Of a stretch of 64,000 nt of DNA, positions 1-8,372 are shown piece by piece (position 1 is the stretch's first letter; each line of letters begins with the position of its first letter). The notes under the pieces were generated by a model. It worked only from the letters and a program-made list of their open reading frames with translations, was not told the DNA's origin and did not search any database. Source of the stretch: Pseudopedobacter saltans DSM 12145 (GTDB lineage: Bacteria; Bacteroidota; Bacteroidia; Sphingobacteriales; Sphingobacteriaceae); assembly GCF_000190735.1 (NCBI RefSeq), contig NC_015177.1:682001-746000 (forward strand), read 5' to 3'. The position numbers were made by a program, and so were the translations under genes.

Positions 1-225
1 TAACAAGAGTATGATTTTCTGCAAAAGCTCTTGGTGAAACGAGAACACAAGTAATGATTTTTTTAATTAAAAAACAACTGTTTTTCTCAATTATCCTGTT
101 TGATTTTTAGCATTTTATCTTGGGGAAAACCACTAGAATCCGACGAGTTGACAAAGGTCTTTGAAATAAAATAGCAAAAGCTGTAATTCGAAGATATTTA
201 TCTTGAAAATCAACCATGGTGTTAT

Positions 226-477
226 TTATTTGATAACCTCTACAAACCCCTCAAATTTTCCAATCAACAATTCCCCATCATTCAACTCATCAATATATTT
301 AACAGGTATTGAACCAAACCCGAATTTAGCACCTAACAAACTACCTCCAACACTAGCATTTGTATCTGCATCACCTCCCTCATTGACTAAATCCAGTATT
401 CCTGTTTCAAAATCCTTAGGATTGAAAAATATCCAAAGTTCTGTTGATAATACCTTTAAAGTATAACCTATCGAATC
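226..477 (-). pseudogene. ADP-ribosylglycohydrolase C-terminal fragment
   Basis: The minus strand reads an 83-codon frame that resembles the C-terminal end of ADP-ribosylglycohydrolase (DraG/ARH) proteins. It has the metal-binding GGDADTNAS segment (family form GGDTDTNA) followed by a GSLLGAKFGFGSIP stretch. An in-frame TGA lies directly upstream, at about 478, and no start codon is available, so this is the tail of a truncated gene. The family removes ADP-ribose from proteins. The rest of the gene is not found nearby. Family assignment is fairly secure; loss of function is inferred from the missing N-terminus. Confidence 0.6.
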
Positions 478-1057
478 TCAGCACTATCCTTTGCTCGCCG
501 CTTGCGAGAAGAGAGAAAGTCTTTGTCGGGAAAGTTCGAAGAACGTCGACAAAGTATGTTTTAACACAAGTGTCTGGCGTGTGTTATTGTTTAAAGGATA
601 TGAGCGTAGGGATTACAATAACCATGACAGTAAACGCAGCTTTCTCGAAGGCGCAGGCGAGCTGAAAAGTGATAAGCGGTTAGATTTATAATGAACGGAG
701 TGAATGCCCATAAATCTAAAGGGAGCTTATATGGAGCAACCCGTTTGAACAATGCAGATAGGATGACAGATTCTGAGCGAAGCGAATCAGTGGAGTTGAT
801 GTGTCTGGAAGACTTATCAACGAAACCGGATCTGGCAACCTATATGCGTTCTTAGTCGTTGCGGAATGCCGCTCTACCTAATCATGTTTGCAGTACCGTT
901 TCCCAAGCACTGCTGAAGAAGAACTGTGAGCATTACCTTTTAGTGGTATGGAGGAACCTGATACCATCACCAAAGTAAAGACTGATTCATGCCTTATCCC
1001 CATCTAAGCAGCAAAAATGAGGGTGAGGTATGAATCAGGATGCATCAGAATAAAGCG
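478..1057. other. Gene-free stretch rich in hairpins (possible structured RNA)
   Basis: No convincing protein is encoded here. Three clean inverted repeats are visible: CTTTGTCG/CGACAAAG (521-528 with 547-554), TTAGATTTAT/ATAAATCTAA (680-689 with 710-719), and GATTC/GAATC (769-773 with 784-788). The base composition is more G-rich than the neighbouring genes. A non-coding RNA, a transfer-origin region or a decayed element are all possible; I cannot choose between them. Confidence 0.35.
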
Positions 1058-1501
1058 TTATTTTAACCCTCTATTTATTTCTGTGTCAATTCTTCTGTAT
1101 CTACTTTTAATCGGAATTTTATCTGGACTTATCCTAAATCGGGTAAGAAGTCTACCTGCGATGTGGATCTCAATATCCTCGACTTTTATGTCCTTAAATC
1201 GAAAATAAGTGATGGCAAGATGGTGATGTTGAGTGTCTTGGGTAATTACCTTTCTCCTCTCAAGCTCTTCCTGGGCAAGCTTAATCTGATGTTCGACGTA
1301 TTTTTTAGGGTTGTCCAATATCTGGAATATCGGCTTCAATGCATCTACTATTCCACCGCTACGGTAATCGAAGATAAAATAACCGGAATTGTATCGGACA
1401 TCTACATCCTTGAATCGATGCGCATAATATTCTTTATAGAAGCTTTCGAGATAACTTATGCCTTCCATTCGTTCTCGTTGTTGCTGAGACATTCTTTCCA
1501 T
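1058..1501 (-). CDS. Hypothetical protein, 147 aa
   Basis: I do not recognise this protein. It is hydrophilic and charged, opens with MERMSQQQRERMEG, has no signal peptide or membrane segment, and contains a Glu/Arg-rich helical stretch around residues 65-90. It is the most downstream gene of a minus-strand series that includes a small lipoprotein, a secreted protein and a FISUMP lipoprotein. A role in the accessory element is inferred from position only. Confidence 0.55.
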   Translation of the reverse strand: MERMSQQQRERMEGISYLESFYKEYYAHRFKDVDVRYNSGYFIFDYRSGGIVDALKPIFQILDNPKKYVEHQIKLAQEELERRKVITQDTQHHHLAITYFRFKDIKVEDIEIHIAGRLLTRFRISPDKIPIKSRYRRIDTEINRGLK

Positions 1502-1563
1502 ATAGTATAAAATAAAAAAGCCACATCGCTGTGGCTATATTGTTCTGTCTGAATTGTATAGTT

Positions 1564-1731
1564 CTATTTTCCACTGTTAAACAACGCTAATATCATCAAC
1601 ACTACAAAACCTATTGCAACAAGTATGAGATATATCGAATATCGCATCATCTCAAATTTAAGGTATGCATCGCATCCTGATAACAATAGCATCGCTAAAG
1701 CACAGATTAAGAGTAAGTTTCTTCTTTCCAT
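1564..1731 (-). CDS. Small lipoprotein with membrane segment, 55 aa
   Basis: A short frame starting MERRNLLLICALAMLLLSGC has a hydrophobic leader and a lipobox (LLSG-Cys20), followed by a second hydrophobic segment (about residues 34-50) and a short tail ending NSGK. It lies 12 bp downstream of the secreted protein at 1744-2139 on the same strand, which suggests co-transcription. A Cys lipid anchor plus a transmembrane helix in 55 residues resembles small lysis or entry-exclusion lipoproteins of mobile elements, but that is only an analogy. Confidence 0.5.
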   Translation of the reverse strand: MERRNLLLICALAMLLLSGCDAYLKFEMMRYSIYLILVAIGFVVLMILALFNSGK

Positions 1732-1743
1732 AGCTGATATAGG

Positions 1744-2139
1744 TTACTTTATATAAATAGAATAGACTTTGGGAGATATATCTTTATCAATAATAGTGAC
1801 CTTTGCTGTAGCACCGGTAATATTTCCATTAACGTCAGTAGATAATGTAATCGTTCCTCCACTCCAATGATACCCTGAAGAATTTATGCCAGAATGGAGA
1901 TAGCCATTGCCAAAATCTATTGCAGTAACAGCGTTGTAAGAAACCTTTACCCGGAGAGTATAAGAGGCTTTATAAGCAGTCCCTGTATTATGATACTGCA
2001 CTGTAGCTTTGTACCATCCGTCTTCGAGAGTGCTACTTGATGGTGGCGAACTATATAAAGGCTCATATTTAAGATATTGTGCCTTGGTGCCAGAACACAC
2101 TGCAAATATCAAGGCAGTAATAAATAGTAATTTTCTCAT
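1744..2139 (-). CDS. Secreted hypothetical protein
   Basis: The start is placed at the internal Met giving MRKLLFITALIFAVCSGTKA, a typical signal peptide with a probable cleavage after AKA-type residues. The mature part (about 110 aa) is rich in Ser, Thr, Tyr and Gly and looks all-beta. No catalytic motif is visible. It lies 58 bp downstream of the FISUMP lipoprotein gene and probably shares its transcript. Function unknown. Confidence 0.55.
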   Translation of the reverse strand: MRKLLFITALIFAVCSGTKAQYLKYEPLYSSPPSSSTLEDGWYKATVQYHNTGTAYKASYTLRVKVSYNAVTAIDFGNGYLHSGINSSGYHWSGGTITLSTDVNGNITGATAKVTIIDKDISPKVYSIYIK

Positions 2140-2197
2140 TGGATCTAAATTAAAAGGGCAGCTATTCACTGCCCTATATTACCTTTTAAGTAGATGG

Positions 2198-2824
2198 TTA
2201 GTTGTCTTTTACAAATCTGATCGAAGCTTTATAATATCGGTAGTCAGACTCAATAGTGGTTTCTTTATAGGAATTATCGACATAAACATAAAACACAAAT
2301 CTATTCTCATTCGTAGCAGAGACCTTTGTTGTAGACCAGAAGACTGCACTTTCACCTTTATTCTCAAATTTCTGCTCTGTATCTTTCATTACCAAACCAG
2401 CAGGAACAGCATTAAAACCTAAAGTATTAGTTCCTTGTTCCACTGACCAGCCCTTCGTTGAAATTAGTTTCTTGCTTACGTCCCAATTTCCCCAATATCC
2501 AAACTCAGTCTTTTCACCACCGGCAACTTTTAAAAGTTCTTCATAATCTTCTTTACTTGGCAGTCTCCAACCTGATGGCAGCTGAATGCCTTTAGCTTCT
2601 TCCCATGTGTACAGTTTGCCATAAGAAACATCGCCTGAAGAATGATCTTCACCACCAGTACCATTGTAATTTACAGCAGTCCACGTCTGTGTACCAATCT
2701 TGACCGTAGTATAAGATTGCCCGTTGATGGTTACGTTTGCTTCTTCCTTAGGTTCGTCATTTTCTTTCTTGCATGCACCAAGCATCACTGTAGCAGTAAA
2801 TGCCAATAATAAAATCTTCTTCAT
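2198..2824 (-). CDS. FISUMP-domain lipoprotein
   Basis: The chosen start gives MKKILLLAFTATVMLGAC, a lipoprotein signal with a Cys lipobox; a longer upstream extension is not signal-like. The mature protein has the FISUMP (Fib_succ_major) pattern common in Bacteroidota: IGTQTWTAVNYNGTGG, YGKLYTWEEAKG, LPSGWRLPSKEDYEELLK, a GFNAVPAGL block and VFWSTTK. These lipoproteins are exported and surface-associated; their biochemical role is not settled. A nested hairpin lies about 100 bp upstream of the start. Confidence 0.8.
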   Translation of the reverse strand: MKKILLLAFTATVMLGACKKENDEPKEEANVTINGQSYTTVKIGTQTWTAVNYNGTGGEDHSSGDVSYGKLYTWEEAKGIQLPSGWRLPSKEDYEELLKVAGGEKTEFGYWGNWDVSKKLISTKGWSVEQGTNTLGFNAVPAGLVMKDTEQKFENKGESAVFWSTTKVSATNENRFVFYVYVDNSYKETTIESDYRYYKASIRFVKDN

Positions 2825-2923
2825 TAATAAATCTATTTGTTTTTTGTACTGATGCAGGCCCGACACCAGTGGTTTATAAATGCAATAAGCGCAGGACTGT
2901 AACCTTAATCCGCCCAAGAGGTC

Positions 2924-3017
2924 CTGAGAAACCCGTACAAACAGATAGGCTACGCCCTACGCTTATAGCGTAAGACGTTACTCTAACTGTTCTTGTTTGT
3001 ACTTTGAAATTTCTCAG
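2924..3017 (-). promoter_or_regulatory. Nested hairpin upstream of the FISUMP gene
   Basis: Two perfect stems nest here: CTGAGAAA/TTTCTCAG (2924-2931 with 3010-3017) and GTACAAACA/TGTTTGTAC (2935-2943 with 2994-3002). They enclose a third small hairpin, ACGCT-tat-AGCGT (2959-2971). The element sits in the likely leader of the minus-strand FISUMP gene. It could be a structured leader or a binding or recombination site. No known riboswitch was recognised. Confidence 0.45.
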
Positions 3018-3146
3018 GTTTCTTGTGACAAGAACTTTAGCTAACGCTTATATTTTAATAATATGTAATCTTAAATTATTTCTGTTTCTTAATTCAATGT
3101 TATAAATGCAAAGTAAAGAGTTTTATGTAATATTCACGAAAAAAAC

Positions 3147-3461
3147 TTAGTCTTCTTTAAGAAGACATAATATAGTATTGAAGCTAAGCCATTCAGACAG
3201 CCACCATGGACCGACAGCCGTGAATACCGTGAAATCATCCGAATAGAATTCCATTCTATGGAAATGCAGTCCTTTCTTAGCTACCAACTCAACAAACGCG
3301 TTGATATCGTCCAGTTTGAGGAACCTTGCACTTGCAAGATTGGAATTCTCTGCATATGTACCGTTAGGAATGTCATTGATAAAGTGTTGCAGTCCGCCTG
3401 CATACTTAGCTTCGAGTACCGCCTTGGGTACCACGAACTGATAGAATTCAAAGAAAATCAT
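3147..3461 (-). CDS. Hypothetical protein, 104 aa
   Basis: Not recognised. The sequence is aromatic-rich (MIFFEFYQFVVPKAVLE, then GPWWLSEWLSFNT near the C-terminus), with no signal peptide and no clear membrane segment. Its start follows a long gene-free leader (3462-4018). Because it lies between other accessory minus-strand genes it probably belongs to the same element. It is a plausible gene by length and frame, but nothing supports a function. Confidence 0.45.
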   Translation of the reverse strand: MIFFEFYQFVVPKAVLEAKYAGGLQHFINDIPNGTYAENSNLASARFLKLDDINAFVELVAKKGLHFHRMEFYSDDFTVFTAVGPWWLSEWLSFNTILCLLKED

Positions 3462-3850
3462 GTGTCGAATTGATTGGTTATGGAATAGATAAGTCCCGGT
3501 TATGGGAAATCAGGACTTAATGATTACGAAAATGAAGTTTTACCTACTATAAGGTTAATTGTAGAAGTTATGCTCGGGCATTACTCATTGTACTACTTAC
3601 GGATATAACCTTTTAGGATAAAGGGAGAGAGAATATAAAAGTTATAGGACTGTCTCTATCAGAGACCGCCATATATAATTCGCTTCCATTCGAATTCAGG
3701 AGCGGGGGTTATTATCAGGAGTACCTGTTTCCGGGAGTAACAGACCCCAGGGGGGATTTATAAGAAAGGCTTCGGTATTTAACCTTTTAAGAGATAGGAA
3801 CAACTATAATGAGCAAATATTATTCAGGTACAAAGAAACAATAATAATCA
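3462..3850. other. Gene-free stretch with small hairpins
   Basis: No gene is seen. A perfect hairpin GTCTCT-atc-AGAGAC lies near 3652-3666, and a C/G-rich segment with several runs of G follows at 3700-3760. Together with the two G/C-tipped hairpins just to the right it forms about 550 bp without coding signal between two minus-strand genes. Confidence 0.3.
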
Positions 3851-3902
3851 AATATTCAGATAATAAGGGGTTATATACCCCCTGGTTAAAAAGTGAATAA
3901 TG
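3851..3902 (-). repeat. G/C-tipped hairpin, copy 1 of a direct repeat
   Basis: The segment has the order AATATTC, an A/T spacer, GGGG-ttatata-CCCC, then TTAAAAAGTGAAT. The same order recurs at 3970-4018. On the minus strand the hairpin is followed by an A/T-rich tract containing TTATTAT. It is probably a duplicated terminator-like element. Confidence 0.5.
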
Positions 3903-3969
3903 TTTGTTTTGTGTTCGGTTAAGATTGTGACTATTAGTATCGGTATAAATGTTCCAATAAACAAGAATC

Positions 3970-4018
3970 AATATTCAAAAAATAAGGGGGTAATTATCCC
4001 CCCCTTAAAAAGTGAATG
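3970..4018 (-). terminator. Terminator after the helicase-like gene
   Basis: Directly after the minus-strand stop at 4019 comes ACTTTTTAAG, a hairpin with GGGGG/CCCCC arms around an A/T loop, then TTATTTTTTG. This is the shape of an intrinsic terminator. It is near-identical to the copy at 3851-3902. Confidence 0.6.
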
Positions 4019-5884
4019 TTAGATACTCTGTCTATAACTTTTTATGACATATCCATTTGCTGGGCGATTGTCCCTTATTCTACTTGTTCTCTCTGACAAC
4101 AGAGCACCACTTTTAAGCAGTTTAAGATCGGGTTTAAGATGTTTCAATCCTGTCTCTTTAATTCCTGCATTAAGTAAAATCTCTATTTCGCTACTTGTAT
4201 AGAATTGGGCAACATGAAAATTGTTATGGATGAATTTAATCATGGGCATAAGACCTTTAAGTTTCTCACGCTCTTCTAAAACAGATTGGATTTTATTAAT
4301 GTCATAGTCCAATTCTTTGGCTTCTTCCCATCCATACCTTTCAATAAATCCAAATTGCTTAGGATAGTGCTGCATAAGCATCACTAATCCGAAATTTGTC
4401 TTTCCGCTTGTTTCAGACATGATCTCTCTTGTCCACATACTAATTTTGTCATTGACTGTTAAGGTACTGGTAGTATCTGTGATACTGGCCAGATCCTGAT
4501 CGCTAATGTTATAATAAATATAACCTGAATCACCTGTCACATTAAAATGGATAGACTCGTCGTATGTATTTATTAATCCATCTTTATTCCGGTAGTATTT
4601 CTTTACTCTCTCTTTATTGACAAAGTTGTCTACCATGTAGGGATTAAGCTCACCGTCTTTCATAAAGCAGTCAAAACCGCTCATCATCAGGATTTCATCT
4701 ATGAACCGTTTGAAATATTCTATATCTGATTTAGGTCTGAACTTCGTGACAAAGTCATAGAGCTGTTTTTTATCCTTTAATATGGCATTTACCTCGTTTC
4801 TGTCGAAGCTAGTTAGCTCAGAATTGTAATTTGATATATGATAGATATCTTTTATGGCCTCTATATCTCCATCAGCAGGTATTGGTTTTCTGAATCTGCC
4901 AGCAATCTGGACTGCTTCAGTATGAGGATCTATAGCTGTGTGTTCTACGGATATAATATCAGAGAGTATTACAATAATAGGATCACAACTGTACATTGTA
5001 TAATCGATGTCAACTGCAGAAAAAAACCTACTGGTAAAGAAGTTGTACTTTTGAAAGCTATTACCCTCTACAGTATCATAAACCTTTTCCAGCTCATTGA
5101 ATTTAAGCTTGGATTTGCTGTCTGCTGAGCAATAAACGGCAGATTCATTCTCGATCTTTAATCCCCTGATTATATTCTTAATCCTGTTTGTCGATTTGAT
5201 AAATATAAAGAACTTCCGTTCAGACTGCTCTACCTCTGGGACATATTTTAATATAATTTTATTCAAATGGAATATGACGTTGTTTGTTGAAATAACAGTG
5301 ATATCTTCCTTAAAATCATAATCCGGTATGATCTGAACTACTTTAAAATTGTTGAATCTCTCATCAGAAGGAAGTATCGGTGTTGCCGATACAAAAGCTT
5401 TGTGTTTGAACTGGAAGAAATAATCCAAAGGGTTAATTATATCCTTTCTGTAATCTATATCCTGAATTGCCTTCTCACACTCATCGAACAGCAGGAAATA
5501 ATCGTATATAGAATCCCCGAGTACGTTCTTGATTTTTGTGAAACCTTCTGGAGTAGTCAATATTTTCTTATGACTTTTGCAGTTGTCTATATAGTATTTG
5601 ATATCAGCTTCTGTAACACTTTCGTAAACACCTAATATCGTTTTGTTCTTGCGTAATTTCCTTCCCTGTTTGTCGCGGTTCATCTTGTTGCATTTACCGA
5701 CAATAACCGGAAGGTTGGGCACTACTATGATACTGTTTCTAGCAAAAACCAGTTCTAAAGTCGTTGCTCCACAGCCGGGAACAACTTTATGTATAAAGCT
5801 ATCCGTAGGCAGTCCTTCTGTTTTAAAAGGCTCAATTTGAGACAAAAAGAGTCCCTTTCGAAGCTTATATTTTAGCTTGACCAT
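4019..5884 (-). CDS. Superfamily 2 helicase-like ATPase of an accessory element
   Basis: This 621-aa protein has degenerate SF2 helicase motifs: a P-loop-like GCGATTLEL at about residues 38-46 in place of the usual GxGKT, a DECE Walker B (LLFDECEKA, about 150), a SATP motif III (about 172-176), and a motif VI-like QIAGRFRKP (about 335). It therefore probably binds and hydrolyses ATP and remodels or unwinds nucleic acid, although the lysine normally present in Walker A is not evident. The C-terminal half is of unknown type. It is flanked by G/C hairpins on both sides and belongs to the minus-strand accessory block. A mobile-element replication or transfer role is inferred. Confidence 0.6.
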   Translation of the reverse strand: MVKLKYKLRKGLFLSQIEPFKTEGLPTDSFIHKVVPGCGATTLELVFARNSIIVVPNLPVIVGKCNKMNRDKQGRKLRKNKTILGVYESVTEADIKYYIDNCKSHKKILTTPEGFTKIKNVLGDSIYDYFLLFDECEKAIQDIDYRKDIINPLDYFFQFKHKAFVSATPILPSDERFNNFKVVQIIPDYDFKEDITVISTNNVIFHLNKIILKYVPEVEQSERKFFIFIKSTNRIKNIIRGLKIENESAVYCSADSKSKLKFNELEKVYDTVEGNSFQKYNFFTSRFFSAVDIDYTMYSCDPIIVILSDIISVEHTAIDPHTEAVQIAGRFRKPIPADGDIEAIKDIYHISNYNSELTSFDRNEVNAILKDKKQLYDFVTKFRPKSDIEYFKRFIDEILMMSGFDCFMKDGELNPYMVDNFVNKERVKKYYRNKDGLINTYDESIHFNVTGDSGYIYYNISDQDLASITDTTSTLTVNDKISMWTREIMSETSGKTNFGLVMLMQHYPKQFGFIERYGWEEAKELDYDINKIQSVLEEREKLKGLMPMIKFIHNNFHVAQFYTSSEIEILLNAGIKETGLKHLKPDLKLLKSGALLSERTSRIRDNRPANGYVIKSYRQSI

Positions 5885-5922
5885 AATTGTTATTATTTAA
5901 AAAGTTTGTGATTGATTAAAGA

Positions 5923-5942
5923 GGGGGCGAGCCATCGCCCCC
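5923..5942 (-). terminator. G/C hairpin between accessory genes
   Basis: A perfect hairpin GGGGGCGA-gcca-TCGCCCCC sits just after the stop of the 137-aa gene, preceded on the minus strand by AACTTTTTAGTTATG. It is the third hairpin in this block with the same CTTTTTA-then-G-run layout. Its position between two genes of the same strand suggests termination or attenuation. Confidence 0.5.
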
Positions 5943-5957
5943 ATAACTAAAAAGTTG

Positions 5958-6371
5958 TTACTCGTTGAAGACGATTTCGGCTAGCTCACTAATGGTAAAG
6001 TTGATTTTGATTTTACCAAGCTGGTAGTGTTTTATAAACTCCAGCATTCCTGCTTCTACTATCACCTTATAGCCAGGATTGGCGTTTGGCAATATAAAAG
6101 AGCAGTAAATATAAGGCCTGCCGGATTTATCAACCCTGCGTACCGTTGAGTTAGCCATTCTATGGCCTTCCTTTATTTTCTCGAAGAATTCTTCGAGTTC
6201 GTCTGCCTCAGTATCTCTGAGGCTTTCCAGATATTTCGAGTATTCCAGTAGATTGGAATATCCGGTTTTGCCTTCTTCAAGGCCTAGGAATTGAGCAGCA
6301 GTAATTTCCGTGCTAACTGCTTCTTTTTTGCCAGACTCTCTTCTGGCTTTCAGTCTATTTTTCAGTGACAT
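5958..6371 (-). CDS. Hypothetical protein, 137 aa
   Basis: Not recognised. The N-terminus is very basic (SLKNRLKARRESGKKEA), the middle is acidic and helical (about residues 45-75), and the C-terminal half reads as a small mixed fold (YIYCSFILPNANPGYKVIVEAG). No signal peptide. It is upstream of the helicase-like gene on the same strand and separated from it by a hairpin. Could be a small DNA-associated accessory protein; this is inference. Confidence 0.5.
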   Translation of the reverse strand: MSLKNRLKARRESGKKEAVSTEITAAQFLGLEEGKTGYSNLLEYSKYLESLRDTEADELEEFFEKIKEGHRMANSTVRRVDKSGRPYIYCSFILPNANPGYKVIVEAGMLEFIKHYQLGKIKINFTISELAEIVFNE

Positions 6372-6521
6372 ACTAATTATTTTTTATATATTCCTTTCCA
6401 ATTTTTAAGTCGTGTACTCGGAATTTTGCCGACCCGCTTCTGGAAGCATACCGTGTATACCCAGTATGTCGCTCAACCTATCCGAATAAAGGCGCCTTTT
6501 AATCTTCTGGTCAAGTTCTGC

Positions 6522-6542
6522 ACAATAGATCTTATCTATTGT
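6522..6542. other. 9-bp hairpin in the 6372-6675 gap
   Basis: A perfect hairpin ACAATAGAT-ctt-ATCTATTGT lies in the 300-bp gap upstream of the 137-aa gene. A GGCGCC palindrome lies about 30 bp to its left. Nothing else is recognised in the gap. It could be a protein-binding site or an RNA structure. Confidence 0.4.
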
Positions 6543-6675
6543 ATCTCCCTGAAAGCATTACAAAGGTGTGGGTGGGAAATAGATATATTATAAGAATTTT
6601 AAATAAATTCTATAAATAACAAAAAAAACGCTATCTATAGAAGCATGGACAGCGATAATAATTAAGATGTAAGGA

Positions 6676-7740
6676 TTATTTAAACAATTGAGTTTCCCCA
6701 CTGTTAGAGTCTGGAGCATTATCTCTTATTACATCCCGGATACGTAAATACCGACCTTTCCGGTCTACAGCTCCTTTCCAACAATGGATATTAAACAATG
6801 ACACTAGGTCATATATAAATGCATATCTATCAATGTCTGTTGAATTTAACATAGTAGAGCTAACAAGATATTTATTTATCCTCTCTATAAGATTATATAG
6901 AGCTAGGTTCTTTCTTGCGTATTTTTTGTATGTGGTACGGTTCTCGATATCTGAAATGTTGATATCACCCGAGGACAACATCTTGAAGAATTTAGTGTTA
7001 TGCTCTTTGTGCTGTTCTACTATTTCCTTAAAGAGTTCAGCATAGATATACTTTGACAAACGCGCAGGGATTTTAATGTCTTCCGCCAATTTTCCTTTGT
7101 CACATTCCCTTGGCTTTAAGGCTATCTCAAAGTCGTTGGGTATATAGATAAAGTTGTTTTTTGGAGGGACCATTCTTGCCTCCACACGGACAAGCTCTTC
7201 GGTTATAAATTCGCTCTTATTGCTATTGGACATATTTTCAAAAGGATTTTCTTTATAGATCTCTTTGTCGTATTCGCTTACCAACTCATGATTTAGGTTT
7301 ACTTTTCTCTTTGAAAGTTGAAGATATAGCTCTATCAGCTCATCGAGGTATGCCCATTGGGACTTCGTATGCTCTATTTGGTTGATCTCGGATGTATATG
7401 TCAATAGGATGAACAATATATCATCTATGTTCTTTTCTCTTAGCTTGATAGAAGTTAAGTTTGTCTTTTCTGCCAATCTTATAATGGATTCGTAAAAATA
7501 CTGTGCCTCTTCACGATCTTTGAAATAATTTCCATTGGCGCCAATTCCTTGCAAAGTAAATATAAACTCTTCTTTGGCTATCTTGTTTAATCGCGTGAAC
7601 GTATATTTCTCTAGAAATTTGTTGACTGAGTTGTTTACACCTCGTAACTGTATTTGATATTCTCGATTTTTTAAAACAGACAATGCAACAGTTTTGGATG
7701 GAGTTATCTCTATGGAGTTAGTATTATCCGATAGTTTCAT
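6676..7740 (-). CDS. Hypothetical protein of accessory element, 354 aa
   Basis: I do not recognise a family. The protein is soluble, rich in Lys, Asn and Ile, and predominantly helical, with no signal peptide or membrane helix. Near residues 190-210 there is a FIYIPNDFEIALKPRECDKG stretch, and the C-terminus has a basic run (RKGRYLRIRDVIRDN). The size and position at the tRNA-proximal edge of the element fit a replication or partition protein of an integrated element, but no motif proves this. Confidence 0.5.
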   Translation of the reverse strand: MKLSDNTNSIEITPSKTVALSVLKNREYQIQLRGVNNSVNKFLEKYTFTRLNKIAKEEFIFTLQGIGANGNYFKDREEAQYFYESIIRLAEKTNLTSIKLREKNIDDILFILLTYTSEINQIEHTKSQWAYLDELIELYLQLSKRKVNLNHELVSEYDKEIYKENPFENMSNSNKSEFITEELVRVEARMVPPKNNFIYIPNDFEIALKPRECDKGKLAEDIKIPARLSKYIYAELFKEIVEQHKEHNTKFFKMLSSGDINISDIENRTTYKKYARKNLALYNLIERINKYLVSSTMLNSTDIDRYAFIYDLVSLFNIHCWKGAVDRKGRYLRIRDVIRDNAPDSNSGETQLFK

Positions 7741-7746
7741 AAGAAT

Positions 7747-7860
7747 ATGATTTCAATCCGTGATATTAAGAAAAAGTTTGGGGATATTAAGGCTTTTTGT
7801 CCACACTGCTATAAGGTTACATACGGTAACCAATATAAAAAAAGCAAGATGTGTAAATAA
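7747..7860 (+). CDS. Possible 37-aa Cys-rich peptide
   Basis: A short plus-strand frame starts 6 bp from the divergent 354-aa gene and reads MISIRDIKKKFGDIKAF then CPHCYK and ends SKMCK. The CxxC plus a third Cys and a His hint at a zinc-ribbon half, and the basic composition is protein-like. At this length chance is a serious alternative. Confidence 0.25.
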   Translation: MISIRDIKKKFGDIKAFCPHCYKVTYGNQYKKSKMCK

Positions 7861-8054
7861 TATTCATAAATGTTTGGTCTGTATGCTGGAAATCTTGTCT
7901 AATTTTGATCCCAATTTGATCCCAAAAGTGCCAATTTGATCCCGAAATTGAAAATGATTGCTTATATTAGAATCTGATAACTAATAAATTTTTAACCGCT
8001 AAAGATTGGAAGAATACGGCATTAAAAGCACCGTAGGAAGAGGTTTTAAACGAA

Positions 8055-8081
8055 AAAAGCCCTCATTTCTGAAGGCTTTCT
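8055..8081 (-). terminator. Terminator of the tRNA gene
   Basis: Downstream of the minus-strand tRNA, AGCC-t-TCA / TGA-g-GGCT arms form a hairpin that is followed on that strand by a run of six T. This is a typical intrinsic terminator. Confidence 0.6.
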
Positions 8082-8086
8082 GTTTG

Positions 8087-8160
8087 TGCTCCCACCTGGG
8101 CTCGAACCAGGGACCAAAAGATTATGAGTCTTCTACTCTAACCAACTGAGCTATAGGAGC
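8087..8160 (-). tRNA. tRNA with anticodon CAT (Met or Ile2)
   Basis: The reverse complement folds as a full cloverleaf. The acceptor is GCTCCTA/TGGGAGC, the D arm is GCTC-AGTTGGTTA-GAGT, the anticodon loop is CTCATAA with anticodon CAT, and the T arm is CCTGG-TTCGAGC-CCAGG. Without CCA it spans 74 nt. From sequence alone I cannot separate elongator Met from the lysidine-modified Ile2 tRNA. Its 3' end faces the accessory block at 1-8080, the usual geometry for integrative elements. Confidence 0.93.
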
Positions 8161-8372
8161 TGAAATCTTATTTAGATTTGCGATGCAATATTAGGGAATT
8201 CAATGCATATCTTAAAATATTTTTATTCTAAAAAATGCAAATCGTTCAGAACAAAGCTATTATTTTTTACAAAAGTGTAAAAATAGTCCCTTTAAGAGCT
8301 TTTAACAGGGATGTTAAGAACTATACTTAGGTAAAAGAAGTCAAAGAATAGACGATTTCCTATATTTATCAC

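Noticed and set aside
1..54. Possible end of a plus-strand gene (QEYDFLQKLLVKREHK)
   Set aside because: A stop codon occupies the first three bases in the same frame, so nothing upstream can read into it.
203..466. Plus-strand open frame of 87 codons
   Set aside because: It is the antisense shadow of the ADP-ribosylglycohydrolase fragment, whose motifs are clear on the minus strand.
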